Part shown: positions 17,126-25,890 of the stretch, piece after piece
How positions within the stretch are numbered: position 1 is the first letter of the stretch
How the letters are laid out: the number at the start of each line of letters is the position of its first letter
Assembly (NCBI RefSeq): GCF_024347355.1
Contig: NZ_AP025465.1
Span: 2,108,001-2,172,000, forward strand
Source: Vibrio chagasii
GTDB lineage: Bacteria; Pseudomonadota; Gammaproteobacteria; Enterobacterales; Vibrionaceae
Length of the DNA: 64,000 nucleotides
Direction: 5' to 3'
Position numbers and translations under genes: made by a program
Notes under the pieces: model-generated
Told to the model about the DNA's origin: nothing
The model's database searches: none
The model's input: the letters and a program-made list of their open reading frames with translations, nothing else

Positions 17126-18532
17126 CTAACCTGTTTTCGATGATGTCTCATCAGAAAGAGCTTCAACATCTAAAGAAAGTCCTGTTAGCTTGGTGACTCT
17201 GATACTCTGCCCGGCTTGCAGCTCACTAGTGCATTGAGCTTGCCAAATTTCGCCAGCAACAAGCACTCTACCCGCGCCGGGAAAACCGCTGACCACCTTA
17301 CCGGTCTCACCGACCACCGCTTCCATCCCAGTGGTCACAGGCTTGCTTCTTACTCGAGCTAACATAGAGAGTGTTACGACGATAAAGGCAACGGAGAACA
17401 AACTTATCCCGATAATTAGCGGTAATGCGATTTGGTAGCCTGGTACTTCAGTGTCCATCAACATGATGGAACCGAGTGAAAACGCAGCAACGCCCCCCAA
17501 GCCGAAAATACCAAAGCTCGGGCTAAACGCCTCTGCGACCATTAAGGCTATTCCCAATAGGATTAAGGCAAGGCCGGCGTAACTCACAGGCAGCATTTGT
17601 AACGAGTACATCGCCAACAACAGACAGATGCCGCCCAATACGCCAGGTAAGCCGACGCCAGGGTTATAGAACTCAAGCAGCAAACCGTAGATACCGATAA
17701 GCATGAGAATGTAGGCGACATTGGGATTAGTGATCACAGAAAGCAAACTAAAGCGCCAGTCTTGTTCTCTCTCGACAAAGGCCACGTCATTAAGTTCTAT
17801 GTCCTGATTGATGCCATTAATCATGATGGTGCGGCCGTTACTCATTTCGACCAACTGTTGCAGGTCGCTAGCAATGAAATCAATAACATTAAGCTCAAGG
17901 GCATTATCGGAATCCAAACTCGCCGCTTCTCTTACGGCTTTTTCTGCCCACTCTTCATTTCGATTGTGTAGCTTCGCCAAACTGACAATGTAAGCTGCGG
18001 CATCATTGATCACCTTCTTCTCCATCGCGGTGGTCGCTTTTACCTGCTCTGAACTCTCTTCTTTGAGTGCACCCTGCTCATCGGCAGTGGCATTGTCGTC
18101 TTTATTGGTGTCATCTTGGGGAGATAACGGATTGGTTGGCGCTTTCCCTCCGCCAAGTGACACAGGAGTTGCAGCGCCCAAATTGGTTCCGGGAGCCATA
18201 GAAGCGATGTGGCTAGCAAGCAAAATGTAAGTCCCTGCACTTGCCGCACGTGAACCGGCAGGTCCAACCCAAGTCGCGACAGGAACAGGTGAAGTAGTAA
18301 TGGCTCGGATGATGTCACGCATCGACGTATCTAACCCGCCGGGCGTGTTCATTTTTAATATGATGAGCTTGGCTTGCTCTTTGTGGGCTTGTTCAATCTC
18401 TCTTGTGAGGTAATCACTGGTTGCAGGGCCGATACCTCCATTCACCTCAATAACCCAGACATCATCGGCCTGAGCACACACAGAGCTGAACAACAGAAGA
18501 AATGCAAACAAGTACTTTAAGATAAAAGTCAT
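17126..18532 (-). CDS. NfeD-family membrane serine protease (ClpP-like)
   Basis: This 468-residue long-form NfeD begins with a signal peptide (MTFILKYLFAFLLLFSSVCAQA). A ClpP-class protease domain follows: LIILKMNTPGGLDTSMRDI, then the nucleophilic Ser in SRAASAGTYILLASH. A family-typical low-complexity insert, rich in Pro, Asp and Asn (~140-165), precedes the catalytic Lys region. Four to five membrane segments follow, then a C-terminal OB-fold NfeD domain (GETGKVVSGFPGAGRVLVAGEIW). It is upstream of and probably co-transcribed with the slipin. AAGGAGAGGGAC precedes the ATG. Confidence 0.92.
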   Translation of the reverse strand: MTFILKYLFAFLLLFSSVCAQADDVWVIEVNGGIGPATSDYLTREIEQAHKEQAKLIILKMNTPGGLDTSMRDIIRAITTSPVPVATWVGPAGSRAASAGTYILLASHIASMAPGTNLGAATPVSLGGGKAPTNPLSPQDDTNKDDNATADEQGALKEESSEQVKATTAMEKKVINDAAAYIVSLAKLHNRNEEWAEKAVREAASLDSDNALELNVIDFIASDLQQLVEMSNGRTIMINGINQDIELNDVAFVEREQDWRFSLLSVITNPNVAYILMLIGIYGLLLEFYNPGVGLPGVLGGICLLLAMYSLQMLPVSYAGLALILLGIALMVAEAFSPSFGIFGLGGVAAFSLGSIMLMDTEVPGYQIALPLIIGISLFSVAFIVVTLSMLARVRSKPVTTGMEAVVGETGKVVSGFPGAGRVLVAGEIWQAQCTSELQAGQSIRVTKLTGLSLDVEALSDETSSKTG

Positions 18533-19000
18533 GTCCCTCTCCTTACAACTGAGATGCTAGATAGACGTTTTATTTAAAGCGCAGAGGTAACATCTTGGTA
18601 ATAAATAGATACCTTAAGCATAGTTCAGGCTAAATTTCATACAACACTTCCATTTAGAATCACGAAAAGCATAGCGAGCAAAAAAAACGCACAAATGAAA
18701 ACCAAATGTTAATAATGCGACCTTAATACTCAAGGATAAAAACATTCACAAAACACGACACATGCTTACATTTATAAATCCAGCAAATATCATCACAAGA
18801 AAAAACAAAAGCAATCGTTTGCTTGAGTGCAAAAAAACACCAAATAACGGTAGACCTACAATTTTTGGCGCACTTTCATCTCAGCTCATATTGATAAATG
18901 TAAAGGATACGTGTAAAACTCTTCGCGAAATATTTATCCAATGGTACATCGTACATTGGTGAGTAGTTCTGGGAATTTTATATTTAGTAGCACAGAGGTT
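18533..19000. promoter_or_regulatory. 468-nt divergent intergenic region with a 16-bp palindrome
   Basis: This AT-rich gap lies between divergent nfeD and the symporter gene and must hold both promoters. AAGCAA-TCGT-TTGCTT (18809-18824) is a perfect dyad of LacI-family operator size, 177 nt upstream of the symporter start. The 66-codon open frame at 18762-18962 has no ribosome binding site or recognisable content. I see nothing else. Confidence 0.35.
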
Positions 19001-20260
19001 ATGGAAGTGTTAAAAGAAAAGAGTTTACTAAGCAACATTGGCGTTCAAGTCGTTATTGCAATGTTCATCGGTACCCTAGTCGGTGCGATGATGGGTGACA
19101 GCGCAACAATGTTCGCTCCACTGGGTGCTATCTTCATCAACTTGATCAAGATGCTGGTTATCCCTCTAGTTGCGGTTGCCCTAATTTCAGGTGCAGCAGG
19201 CCTAGGTAATAGCTCGTCTGCTGGTAAAGTTGGTATCACCACCCTAGGTTACTTCGCACTAACGTCTGCACTTGCTGTAGCGCTAGCGCTTGTAATGGGT
19301 GAAGTATTCGAACCAGGTCGTGGTATCGATGTTTCTGGCGTAGAAGGCATGTTCTCTTCTGAGTACGCTGCGAAAGGCGAACTGCCAACGTTCTGGGCAA
19401 CCATCACCGGCATGATCCCTACCAACGTTTTCCAATCATTGAACGAAGCAAACATTCTGCAAATCCTAGTTTTCTGCTTGTTCTTTGGTATTGCGCTTTC
19501 TAAGCAAGCGAACGAAAAACGTGATCCTATCATCAATGGCGTAAATGCGATTGTTGACGCGATGGTTTGGATGATCAACAAGGTAATGATCATCGCTCCA
19601 CTTGGTGTATTTGGTCTAATGGCAGAAGCAGTAGGTACATTCGGTTTTGGCGCACTGATGGTTGTGTTCAAGCTGTTTGTTGTTTACATCGCCGCTATCC
19701 TGATCTTCGGCTTTGTTGCTTACCCGCTAATGATTCAAATCTTCACTAAGACTTCAGCTAAGAAGTTCCTAGTTGCAATGAAGAAGCCTCAAGCGGTTGC
19801 TCTTTCAACAGCATCTTCAATGGCTACCCTGCCTGTTACCATGGACACTGTAGAAAACGAGCTTGGTGTGCGCAACTCTACGGCTTCGTTCGTTCTACCT
19901 TTAGGTGCAACGATCAACATGTCTGGTAACGCGATCTACTACGGCCTAGTGGCTATCTTCTTCGCACAGCTGTTCAACATCGACCTATCTATGGGCGCTT
20001 ACGTTGCTATCATCGTAACATCAACACTAGGCGCAGTTGGCCAAGCAGGTGTTCCTGGTCCTTCTTTCCTAGTTGTTGCTGTTCTTCTGGCGGCTGGTAT
20101 CCCTATCGAAGGTCTACCTCTGTTGTTCGCTCTAGACCGTATCTTCGACATGATTCGTACAGCACTGAACATCACTGGTGATGCAGCATGTGCAGTTATC
20201 GTTGACTCTCTAATTGAAAACGAAGCGAAAGAAGCTGAGCTACAAAAGCAACAAGCATAA
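19001..20260 (+). CDS. Dicarboxylate/amino acid:cation symporter (DAACS family)
   Basis: This secondary transporter of the GltP/GltPh fold imports a dicarboxylate or acidic amino acid with Na+ or H+. The start is taken at MEVLKEKSLLSNIGVQ (19001), behind AGAGG with a short spacer, giving 419 residues. The longer frame from 18941 adds 20 residues that look non-coding. Hallmarks are the HP1 serine-rich loop (VALSTASSMATLPVTMD), the NMSGNAIYYG unwound TM7 (usually NMDGT) and the HP2 QAGVPGPSFL. The TM7 reading N-M-S-G, without the NMDGT Asp, suggests a substrate or coupling ion different from classic GltP. A strong terminator follows. Substrate unknown. Confidence 0.88.
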   Translation: MEVLKEKSLLSNIGVQVVIAMFIGTLVGAMMGDSATMFAPLGAIFINLIKMLVIPLVAVALISGAAGLGNSSSAGKVGITTLGYFALTSALAVALALVMGEVFEPGRGIDVSGVEGMFSSEYAAKGELPTFWATITGMIPTNVFQSLNEANILQILVFCLFFGIALSKQANEKRDPIINGVNAIVDAMVWMINKVMIIAPLGVFGLMAEAVGTFGFGALMVVFKLFVVYIAAILIFGFVAYPLMIQIFTKTSAKKFLVAMKKPQAVALSTASSMATLPVTMDTVENELGVRNSTASFVLPLGATINMSGNAIYYGLVAIFFAQLFNIDLSMGAYVAIIVTSTLGAVGQAGVPGPSFLVVAVLLAAGIPIEGLPLLFALDRIFDMIRTALNITGDAACAVIVDSLIENEAKEAELQKQQA

Positions 20261-20281
20261 TTTTCGATTACATCGGAAAAC

Positions 20282-20310
20282 AAAAAGCCACTCTATGAGT
20301 GGCTTTTTTT
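20282..20310. terminator. Terminator after the symporter gene
   Basis: AAAAAGCCACTC (20282-20293) pairs with GAGTGGCTTTTTTT (from 20297) around TAT. The A and T tracts suit both convergent genes. Confidence 0.9.
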
Positions 20311-20380
20311 ACGTTTTAAGATAAGGTCATTGCTGAGCTAAATTCGTAGGCTTCAGTCCTTTTGATACCCTACATACAAC

Positions 20381-20962
20381 TCAGTATGCGTAACTATTTT
20401 CTTTCTTAAACAAGCTCGCGATAACTTCTTGATAGTGCATCAAGTTAAATGTCGAACTCTCAGAATTGTATTTTTGCTGTCTTGTTTCTAAGTAAGGCTG
20501 AGATACCAGTGAACTTACTAGCATCTGATAATAATGAAAGTTGGATTCGTTACAGCCATCAACTAAATAAAGGAAGTTTTCAAGAGTTTTGTGATAGATG
20601 AAACCGAACTTAGATTCTTTTAACCTTTGCACATTGTCGTGATTAAAAGAGTTACCACCAAGGGTGAATAATAAAAATATGTTTGGCGCACTTTCCCAAA
20701 ACTCAATAAGCTCTGAGATTAGCTGTTGTAGCTGTACCCCTTCCACTCTTTGATATTTTGAAAACTGTTCCTTAAATCGATTTGTATGCTCTTCAATGAG
20801 CTGGTCAAAAAGCTGTTCTTTATTATTGAAGTAATAAAGAATTAAAGCAGGACTTACCCCTGCAGATTTGGCAATAGAGCGAATTGATACTTTATTATAA
20901 GGCTGAGAAATAAATAACTTTTCTGCTGCACTTAATATTTCTTCTCTTTTTTCTTTTGGCAT
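20381..20962 (-). CDS. TetR/AcrR-family regulator
   Basis: The start is at MPKEKREEILSAAEKLF (20962), giving 193 residues. The longer frame to 21043 adds a hydrophobic leader that the family lacks. The helix-turn-helix is VSIRSIAKSAGVSPALILYYFNNKEQLF, the standard TetR recognition unit. The C-terminal ligand domain is Phe- and Tyr-rich and unassignable. It faces the symporter gene convergently. Its own upstream region carries long direct and inverted repeats that could be operators. It is the last gene before the five-gene sensory cluster on the same strand, but a terminator-like hairpin separates the two. Target genes and ligand unknown. Confidence 0.88.
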   Translation of the reverse strand: MPKEKREEILSAAEKLFISQPYNKVSIRSIAKSAGVSPALILYYFNNKEQLFDQLIEEHTNRFKEQFSKYQRVEGVQLQQLISELIEFWESAPNIFLLFTLGGNSFNHDNVQRLKESKFGFIYHKTLENFLYLVDGCNESNFHYYQMLVSSLVSQPYLETRQQKYNSESSTFNLMHYQEVIASLFKKENSYAY

Positions 20963-21009
20963 CAGATTGTATCCCACCCGCTTGTTTACATTTGCCACAC
21001 ATTTTATAA

Positions 21010-21146
21010 CTCTAAGAAACAATCTCAATATGAAAAAACACACATTAAGTACACCGTTAGATAATCAAAACTTAGAAATCTAAATTTAATGTGTGTTTTA
21101 AATAATGTAATTAAAATCAAACTGAATAATTGCTCTAAGAAACAAT
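21010..21146. repeat. Paired repeats upstream of the TetR gene
   Basis: A 14-bp perfect inverted repeat AAAACACACATTAA (21035-21048) / TTAATGTGTGTTTT (21086-21099) flanks 37 nt. A 14-bp direct repeat CTCTAAGAAACAAT (21010-21023 and 21133-21146) encloses it. The rest of the 307-nt gap holds five GTAAG words (21167-21238) and no gene. Confidence 0.7.
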
Positions 21147-21239
21147 AACATATAGCTAAGCAATATCATGTAAGGGTTAAGTAAGGCTAGCTATCTTAAA
21201 TGTAAGGACGACAAGCTTAAACGTAAGCCAATGTAAGAG

Positions 21240-21260
21240 TGGCGCTCATATTGAGCGCCA
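21240..21260. terminator. Hairpin after the sensory cluster
   Basis: TGGCGCTCA (21240-21248) and TGAGCGCCA (21252-21260) pair perfectly just beyond the PstS-like gene. The minus-strand T tract is weak (ACTCTTACATT), so efficiency is uncertain. Confidence 0.6.
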
Positions 21261-21269
21261 CATATAAAA

Positions 21270-21665
21270 TTAAAGTTTTAAAATCACTTTAACTGAACTA
21301 TCGACTAAAGATTCATCGATATAAGCAATCGTATTTGTCGAGCTAGCAACCATGTCTTTTGCTAGGCTCTCCTGACCAACAGCCTTAGGTGGTTGACCTT
21401 TACCCGTGAATACGCGTTTTGCCCAATATGCTTGCAACTGCGCTTCGGTTTTTTGAGTGATAGCTTGGTGAAATTCACCTTTCTTTGGGTGTCCGTCTTC
21501 CAAATCAACCGCTTCAATTTGTAGTGACTTCGCTTTTCCTAAGTACAACTTCTTAACCGTTGAAGCATCAAGCTCAGACATAGCAGGGTTGCCAACTACA
21601 ACTAGGCCAGCGAATGCGTTCATGCTGCTAAGAAGAGCAGCGGCTACTAATGTTTTTTTCAACAT
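21270..21665 (-). CDS. Half-size PstS-like periplasmic protein
   Basis: A signal peptide (MLKKTLVAAALLSSMNAFAG) leads a ~110-residue mature domain of the PBP-like / phosphate-binding family: VVVGNPAMSELDASTVKKLYLGK near the start, ...WAKRVFTGKGQPPKA..., and ...STNTIAYIDES near the end. At 131 residues it is well under half the length of a canonical two-lobe PstS and probably makes only one lobe-like domain. It is the last gene of a five-gene minus-strand cluster, 15 nt after the porin gene, with no ABC permease or ATPase nearby. A role as a periplasmic ligand presenter to the sensor or chemoreceptor is an inference. Confidence 0.82.
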   Translation of the reverse strand: MLKKTLVAAALLSSMNAFAGLVVVGNPAMSELDASTVKKLYLGKAKSLQIEAVDLEDGHPKKGEFHQAITQKTEAQLQAYWAKRVFTGKGQPPKAVGQESLAKDMVASSTNTIAYIDESLVDSSVKVILKL

Positions 21666-21680
21666 GATTGATTCTCTTCC

Positions 21681-22931
21681 TTAAAATACCGCATCAACTT
21701 TTACAGTGTACAAAATGTTATCGTCGTTCTTATATTCCGACGCTACACCACCATTCGTTGAACCAAAGCCAGTTAGGTAACTAATATCACCTTTTAGCGC
21801 AATATTCGGTAGGAAGTCCCAACGAGCACCAATGCTGTATGTTGTGCGCTGTGTGTTTAGCTTATCAGCCAATGCTTTTGCTGAACCGTATGCGTATTTC
21901 GCAGACGCACTGGTTGGGTTTTGAAGTACATTTGCAAGCTGACGGTTTGCTTCTGCATTTCGCTCGTCATCGTCCTGCGTTTCCATGTGTGACACGGTAA
22001 TGTAAGGCGTTACTTCATCTAGACGGTATGCTGCTGTTAGATATGCTGCATCCACATCGTAGTAGAACCCTTCAACGGTTGTGCGTGTCACTTCTGAAAC
22101 CAGCATTAGGTTGCCGTTTTCGTATCGACCACCAACACCGTAAAACTTCGCTTTCTCGTCATCAAATGTTGAATTCAATACAAGCTTACTGTTTACATTC
22201 CAGTTAGTTGAAGAGCTGATCACAGACTGTGCGTAAACAGCACGTAGTGTCCAAGTATCATCAGTCCAGTTAACTACACCACCAGCAATGTCATCAAACT
22301 GTGTATCAGCATTGTAGCTATGCTTTGATGCCGACAGCTTCTGTGAACCGGCAAAGCCTTGGAATGAAAGAGTGCTGTCATCTAGCTCCACATCATAAAT
22401 GAAGTCACCACCCGTTAGAGAAGTAAGCACTACTGAACCGTACACTTCATTAGGTACTCGTACACCAACTTGTGCGTAACCCACTTCTAGATAATCAGAG
22501 TACATGAACAGTGGTAAACGTAATTTACCACCACGAACCGTTAAGTTCGGCGTCACTTTGTGGCTTAAGAATGCCCACTCAATATCTGGAGACCAGTTCT
22601 CTTTTTTGTTACCACGAGCAACCATCTGAACAACGGCTGAAGTTGACTCATTAACTTCGAACTCACCTTGTAAACCAAACAAAGAACCTTCATCAAAACG
22701 TACTTTATTCTCCGACTTCATGAAGCCGTGGTTTTGATTACCCAGCTGCATGTTCAAAGACGCAAAACCATTGAAACTAAATTTATCAGCAATTGAGTTT
22801 TGCTCTTTCGCTTCAAGGATAGCGACCTTTTTCTCTAGCTCGGCCAATTTTTGCTCATCTGAAGCATGTGCAGCAAACGATGCCGCAAGCGCCACTGCTA
22901 CAGGCAATAAGCGAAATGGGGAGTTAGTCAT
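21681..22931 (-). CDS. Outer-membrane porin-like beta-barrel
   Basis: A signal peptide (PVAVALAASFAAHA) is followed by a short coiled-coil (DEQKLAELEKKVAILEAKEQ), as in OprP-like trimeric porins. Alternating beta strands then run to a C-terminal Phe (YTVKVDAVF), the outer-membrane assembly signal. The 416-residue length suits a 16-strand barrel. CGGAGAAC lies 8 nt before the ATG. It starts 12 nt after the chemoreceptor gene and sits 15 nt before the PstS-like gene, so entry of one particular solute seems to be coupled to sensing. Substrate selectivity cannot be read from sequence. Confidence 0.82.
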   Translation of the reverse strand: MTNSPFRLLPVAVALAASFAAHASDEQKLAELEKKVAILEAKEQNSIADKFSFNGFASLNMQLGNQNHGFMKSENKVRFDEGSLFGLQGEFEVNESTSAVVQMVARGNKKENWSPDIEWAFLSHKVTPNLTVRGGKLRLPLFMYSDYLEVGYAQVGVRVPNEVYGSVVLTSLTGGDFIYDVELDDSTLSFQGFAGSQKLSASKHSYNADTQFDDIAGGVVNWTDDTWTLRAVYAQSVISSSTNWNVNSKLVLNSTFDDEKAKFYGVGGRYENGNLMLVSEVTRTTVEGFYYDVDAAYLTAAYRLDEVTPYITVSHMETQDDDERNAEANRQLANVLQNPTSASAKYAYGSAKALADKLNTQRTTYSIGARWDFLPNIALKGDISYLTGFGSTNGGVASEYKNDDNILYTVKVDAVF

Positions 22932-22943
22932 TATTGTTCTCCG

Positions 22944-24563
22944 TTATACTTTGAATTGTGATGTTGATTTACTCAGCTCTGTCACGATGCCACTCAACTG
23001 GTGGCTCAGAGCTTCTAGTTGATCGGTAGACTGAGACACTTGGTGAGAGCACTGTCTAAAATCATCCATATGGGTATGAATTTGTTTTGAAGCGCGAGCT
23101 TGGTGTTCAGTGGTACTCGCTATCTGGCGATTCAGCTCGGTAATTTCTTCAACCTGGCCGCTAATTTCTAATAGGTAATCACCAGCGTTTTGTGCATCTC
23201 CAACGGCTTGAGAGGAGCTTGCGAGGCCTTGGTCCATTGCACCTACCGCCGCATTCGAACCAGACTTAAGCTCACCGAGTAAGGCATTAATCTCGGTTGC
23301 TGATTGTTGAGTATTATTAGCGAGTACACGTACCTCATCAGAAACGACCGCGAAGCCGCGCCCATGCTCTCCAGCGCGAGCTGCTTCAATCGCCGCATTT
23401 AGGGCCAGCAGATTGGTTTGCTCGGCAACGCTTTGAATCGTGCTGAGGATTGAGCCCACATTGCTGGCATTTTGGTCGAGCTCTTTTAATTTTCCGGCGG
23501 TATCGCGAATATTGGTGGCAAGCTCTTCGATCTCTTGGCTTGTTTTCAAAACGACTTGGGTACCCGTTTGAGCACTGGCATTGGCCTTTTGAGCTTGTGA
23601 ATCGGCATGTGATGCAAAGCCAACCACTTGTTCAATAAGAGCAATGATATTGTTAACTGCGTCAGTCACTTCTTCGATGTGGTCACGTTGGGTGCTGTTC
23701 AACGCTAAGGTTTGATTGGATTCACTGCGGATTTTGTCGCTCACAACCTCAAGCTCCTGCCCAATGCTCAACGTGCTTGCGATGATCCCTTGAAGCTTCT
23801 CAATAAACTGGTTAACGCTTTGTACAAGGGTTGCGATTTCGTCTTTGCCGGAATAATCGATGCGTACGGTTAAATCACCATCTCCCGTTGCGATCGCTTG
23901 CATTTTCTCAGTGACGAGCAGAATTGAACTGATAACAGATTTGAAAATCGCATAGCCCACTGCAAAGACAGACAAAACAAAGAAAACGCCAAGCCAGATT
24001 GACTGCTGAGCAGCATCGTTTGCGGCATTCTCTGAGTGCAATATGGTATTTACTACATTTTGACTCGCTGACGAGCGCAGCATTTCACTTGCCGCGAGTA
24101 ACGAATCATATTCAGCAGTGAGCGTATTCGATCTTGCTGTAAGATTCGCGAAGGAGTCATTCAAGTTAATAAAATCTAGACTTAACGCGTACGCGGAGTC
24201 CGTGTACTTTTTTAGCGAGCTCGACACCTTGTTAAATGCTTGCGCCTGTGAAGGTAAAACATTGGCCCCTTTACTTGCTTCAACTTGAAGTTCAGAAGAT
24301 ATTTGGCGCGCATAATCGAGAGCCTGCTCATCTTCCATGATCACAGCGGCTTCGAACTGCTGTTGAACATTTGGCAACAGCGAGTGAATTTTAGTGGCGT
24401 GCTCTAATGCAGGGTAATAACTTATTTCTAACTGAGTTAGTCGTTGGCTATTATCGCGATGAATAAAAACATTGATGGTAATTATCGCCGCTAAACTGAG
24501 CGAGATAATAGATAAAAGAACGACAAATTGTACTTTTATATTGATATAACGAGACAGTAGCAT
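22944..24563 (-). CDS. Methyl-accepting chemotaxis protein
   Basis: Transmembrane segment 1 ([23 protein letters not shown]) is followed by a ~160-residue periplasmic helical sensor domain (residues ~35-190). TM2 ([19 protein letters not shown]), a HAMP domain (~210-265) and the signalling domain come next, with the hairpin [32 protein letters not shown]. There is no C-terminal CheR/CheB-binding pentapeptide (it ends STSQFKV). The helical ligand domain suggests it may sense through a partner binding protein; the PstS-like protein encoded downstream is a candidate. A 116-nt gap separates it from the REC-EAL gene. Confidence 0.95.
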   Translation of the reverse strand: MLLSRYINIKVQFVVLLSIISLSLAAIITINVFIHRDNSQRLTQLEISYYPALEHATKIHSLLPNVQQQFEAAVIMEDEQALDYARQISSELQVEASKGANVLPSQAQAFNKVSSSLKKYTDSAYALSLDFINLNDSFANLTARSNTLTAEYDSLLAASEMLRSSASQNVVNTILHSENAANDAAQQSIWLGVFFVLSVFAVGYAIFKSVISSILLVTEKMQAIATGDGDLTVRIDYSGKDEIATLVQSVNQFIEKLQGIIASTLSIGQELEVVSDKIRSESNQTLALNSTQRDHIEEVTDAVNNIIALIEQVVGFASHADSQAQKANASAQTGTQVVLKTSQEIEELATNIRDTAGKLKELDQNASNVGSILSTIQSVAEQTNLLALNAAIEAARAGEHGRGFAVVSDEVRVLANNTQQSATEINALLGELKSGSNAAVGAMDQGLASSSQAVGDAQNAGDYLLEISGQVEEITELNRQIASTTEHQARASKQIHTHMDDFRQCSHQVSQSTDQLEALSHQLSGIVTELSKSTSQFKV

Positions 24564-24679
24564 AAGGTTCTATTGAATTAGCGCAAATTGATAATTATGT
24601 TACCGCCAGTTCACTTTTATCGGTGAACATATTCACTAAACAAATATCACTTTATGTTTAAATGGCTCCCCTATTACCC

Positions 24680-25876
24680 CTACGCCAGTAAATTGAACTC
24701 GGTTACTTTCTTTTCCCAGCTACTTTTCCACTCAGGCAGTTGATCAGCAGGCATCGGACGCGCAATAAAATACCCTTGAGCCAGTGTGTCTTTATTACTC
24801 ATTGAACGTATATCTTTCCAAATTGATATATCTTCAATGCCCTCTGCGACAGTCGTTAAATCCAATAATTTAGCGAGGTAAAGTGAAGCTCTCACAATTG
24901 CTCGACTAGAGCGGCTTTGCTGGATGTTTTTAACGAAGTCGATATCCAGTTTCAATGCAGAAAATGGCAGATCCTCGAGTTGTTTCAATGAGGAGTAACC
25001 CGTTCCGAAATCGTCAATCGCGAGCGGAATACCACGCATACATATTCTTGTTGTAGACGCTAAAGCAAGCGCAACACTTTCAACTAGGTCGGACTCCGTT
25101 AACTCCAGCTTGATCTGCTCAACATCTAATCTACCGTTATCGATAAGCTTAAAGATATGATCGACAATTTCACCGTCGATCATATCTTTCGCTGTTAAGT
25201 TCAAAACAAACCTTCTGCTGCATAGGAAGCGTTGATCGTTAATCGCTTGCTCAAGTAACTGCTTCAAAACATTCAACATTAATCCTGAATCAATGAGGCG
25301 CGTCAAAAAGAAAAATGGACTGAGAACACCATAATGGGGATGTTGCCAGCGAATTAAAGATTCACTCTCCTTCCATTCTCCCGTGTGAATACAGACGATG
25401 GGTTGATAGTGCAAAACCATCTCATGGTTCTCGACAGCCTTTACGATGTCCTCATCAGTGATCACGATATCTCTATTTGAACTTGAAGCCGACTCTGGTT
25501 TTTTAGTATCCCTACTTACCAACTCTAGTAGCCGGGAACGATCAATCGGCTTTTCTAACACACCCAATAAATTGAGATTAAATGCCTTACACATTTTACT
25601 AGCGGCATCGAGCACGGTTTGGTTTTCAGCACTCGTTATGATGATATTGCCCTTGAAATTCAAATTAGCTAACCGTTTTAGCAATTCGATTCCATCTATC
25701 ATTGGCATATTGAGGTCACACAATATTAGGTCGACCGAAGACTGTTCAATGTGGTCTAACGCCTTACACCCACACTCGAAAGAATGAACCTTACCGACAC
25801 TCAAGCTGTTCAATACCATGGTCATGACATTCAACTGAAAGGGGTGGTCTTCGATTACAACAATATTTTGATCCAT
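24680..25876 (-). CDS. REC-EAL response regulator, predicted c-di-GMP phosphodiesterase
   Basis: Residues 1-125 are a receiver domain (VVIEDHP acid pocket, phosphoacceptor D54 in LCDLNMP, Lys in LEKP). Residues ~140-390 are an EAL domain. The signature reads ESL (ESLIRW) in place of EAL, but the catalytic Glu and Arg are kept. Other active-site residues are present: the Asn of LNLTAKDM, the Glu of LELTES, the Asp pair of IDDFGTGYSS, the Lys of ALKLDIDF, the Glu of VAEGIED and the Gln of LAQGYF. It is therefore predicted active on c-di-GMP. It has no DNA-binding domain, unlike VieA. It starts 14 nt after the hybrid kinase gene, its likely phosphodonor. Confidence 0.93.
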   Translation of the reverse strand: MDQNIVVIEDHPFQLNVMTMVLNSLSVGKVHSFECGCKALDHIEQSSVDLILCDLNMPMIDGIELLKRLANLNFKGNIIITSAENQTVLDAASKMCKAFNLNLLGVLEKPIDRSRLLELVSRDTKKPESASSSNRDIVITDEDIVKAVENHEMVLHYQPIVCIHTGEWKESESLIRWQHPHYGVLSPFFFLTRLIDSGLMLNVLKQLLEQAINDQRFLCSRRFVLNLTAKDMIDGEIVDHIFKLIDNGRLDVEQIKLELTESDLVESVALALASTTRICMRGIPLAIDDFGTGYSSLKQLEDLPFSALKLDIDFVKNIQQSRSSRAIVRASLYLAKLLDLTTVAEGIEDISIWKDIRSMSNKDTLAQGYFIARPMPADQLPEWKSSWEKKVTEFNLLA

Positions 25877-25890
25877 AGTGTTCCCTCAGC

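Noticed and set aside
18762..18962. 66-codon open frame before the symporter gene
   Set aside because: No ribosome binding site and no family-like content, and it overlaps the expected promoter region.
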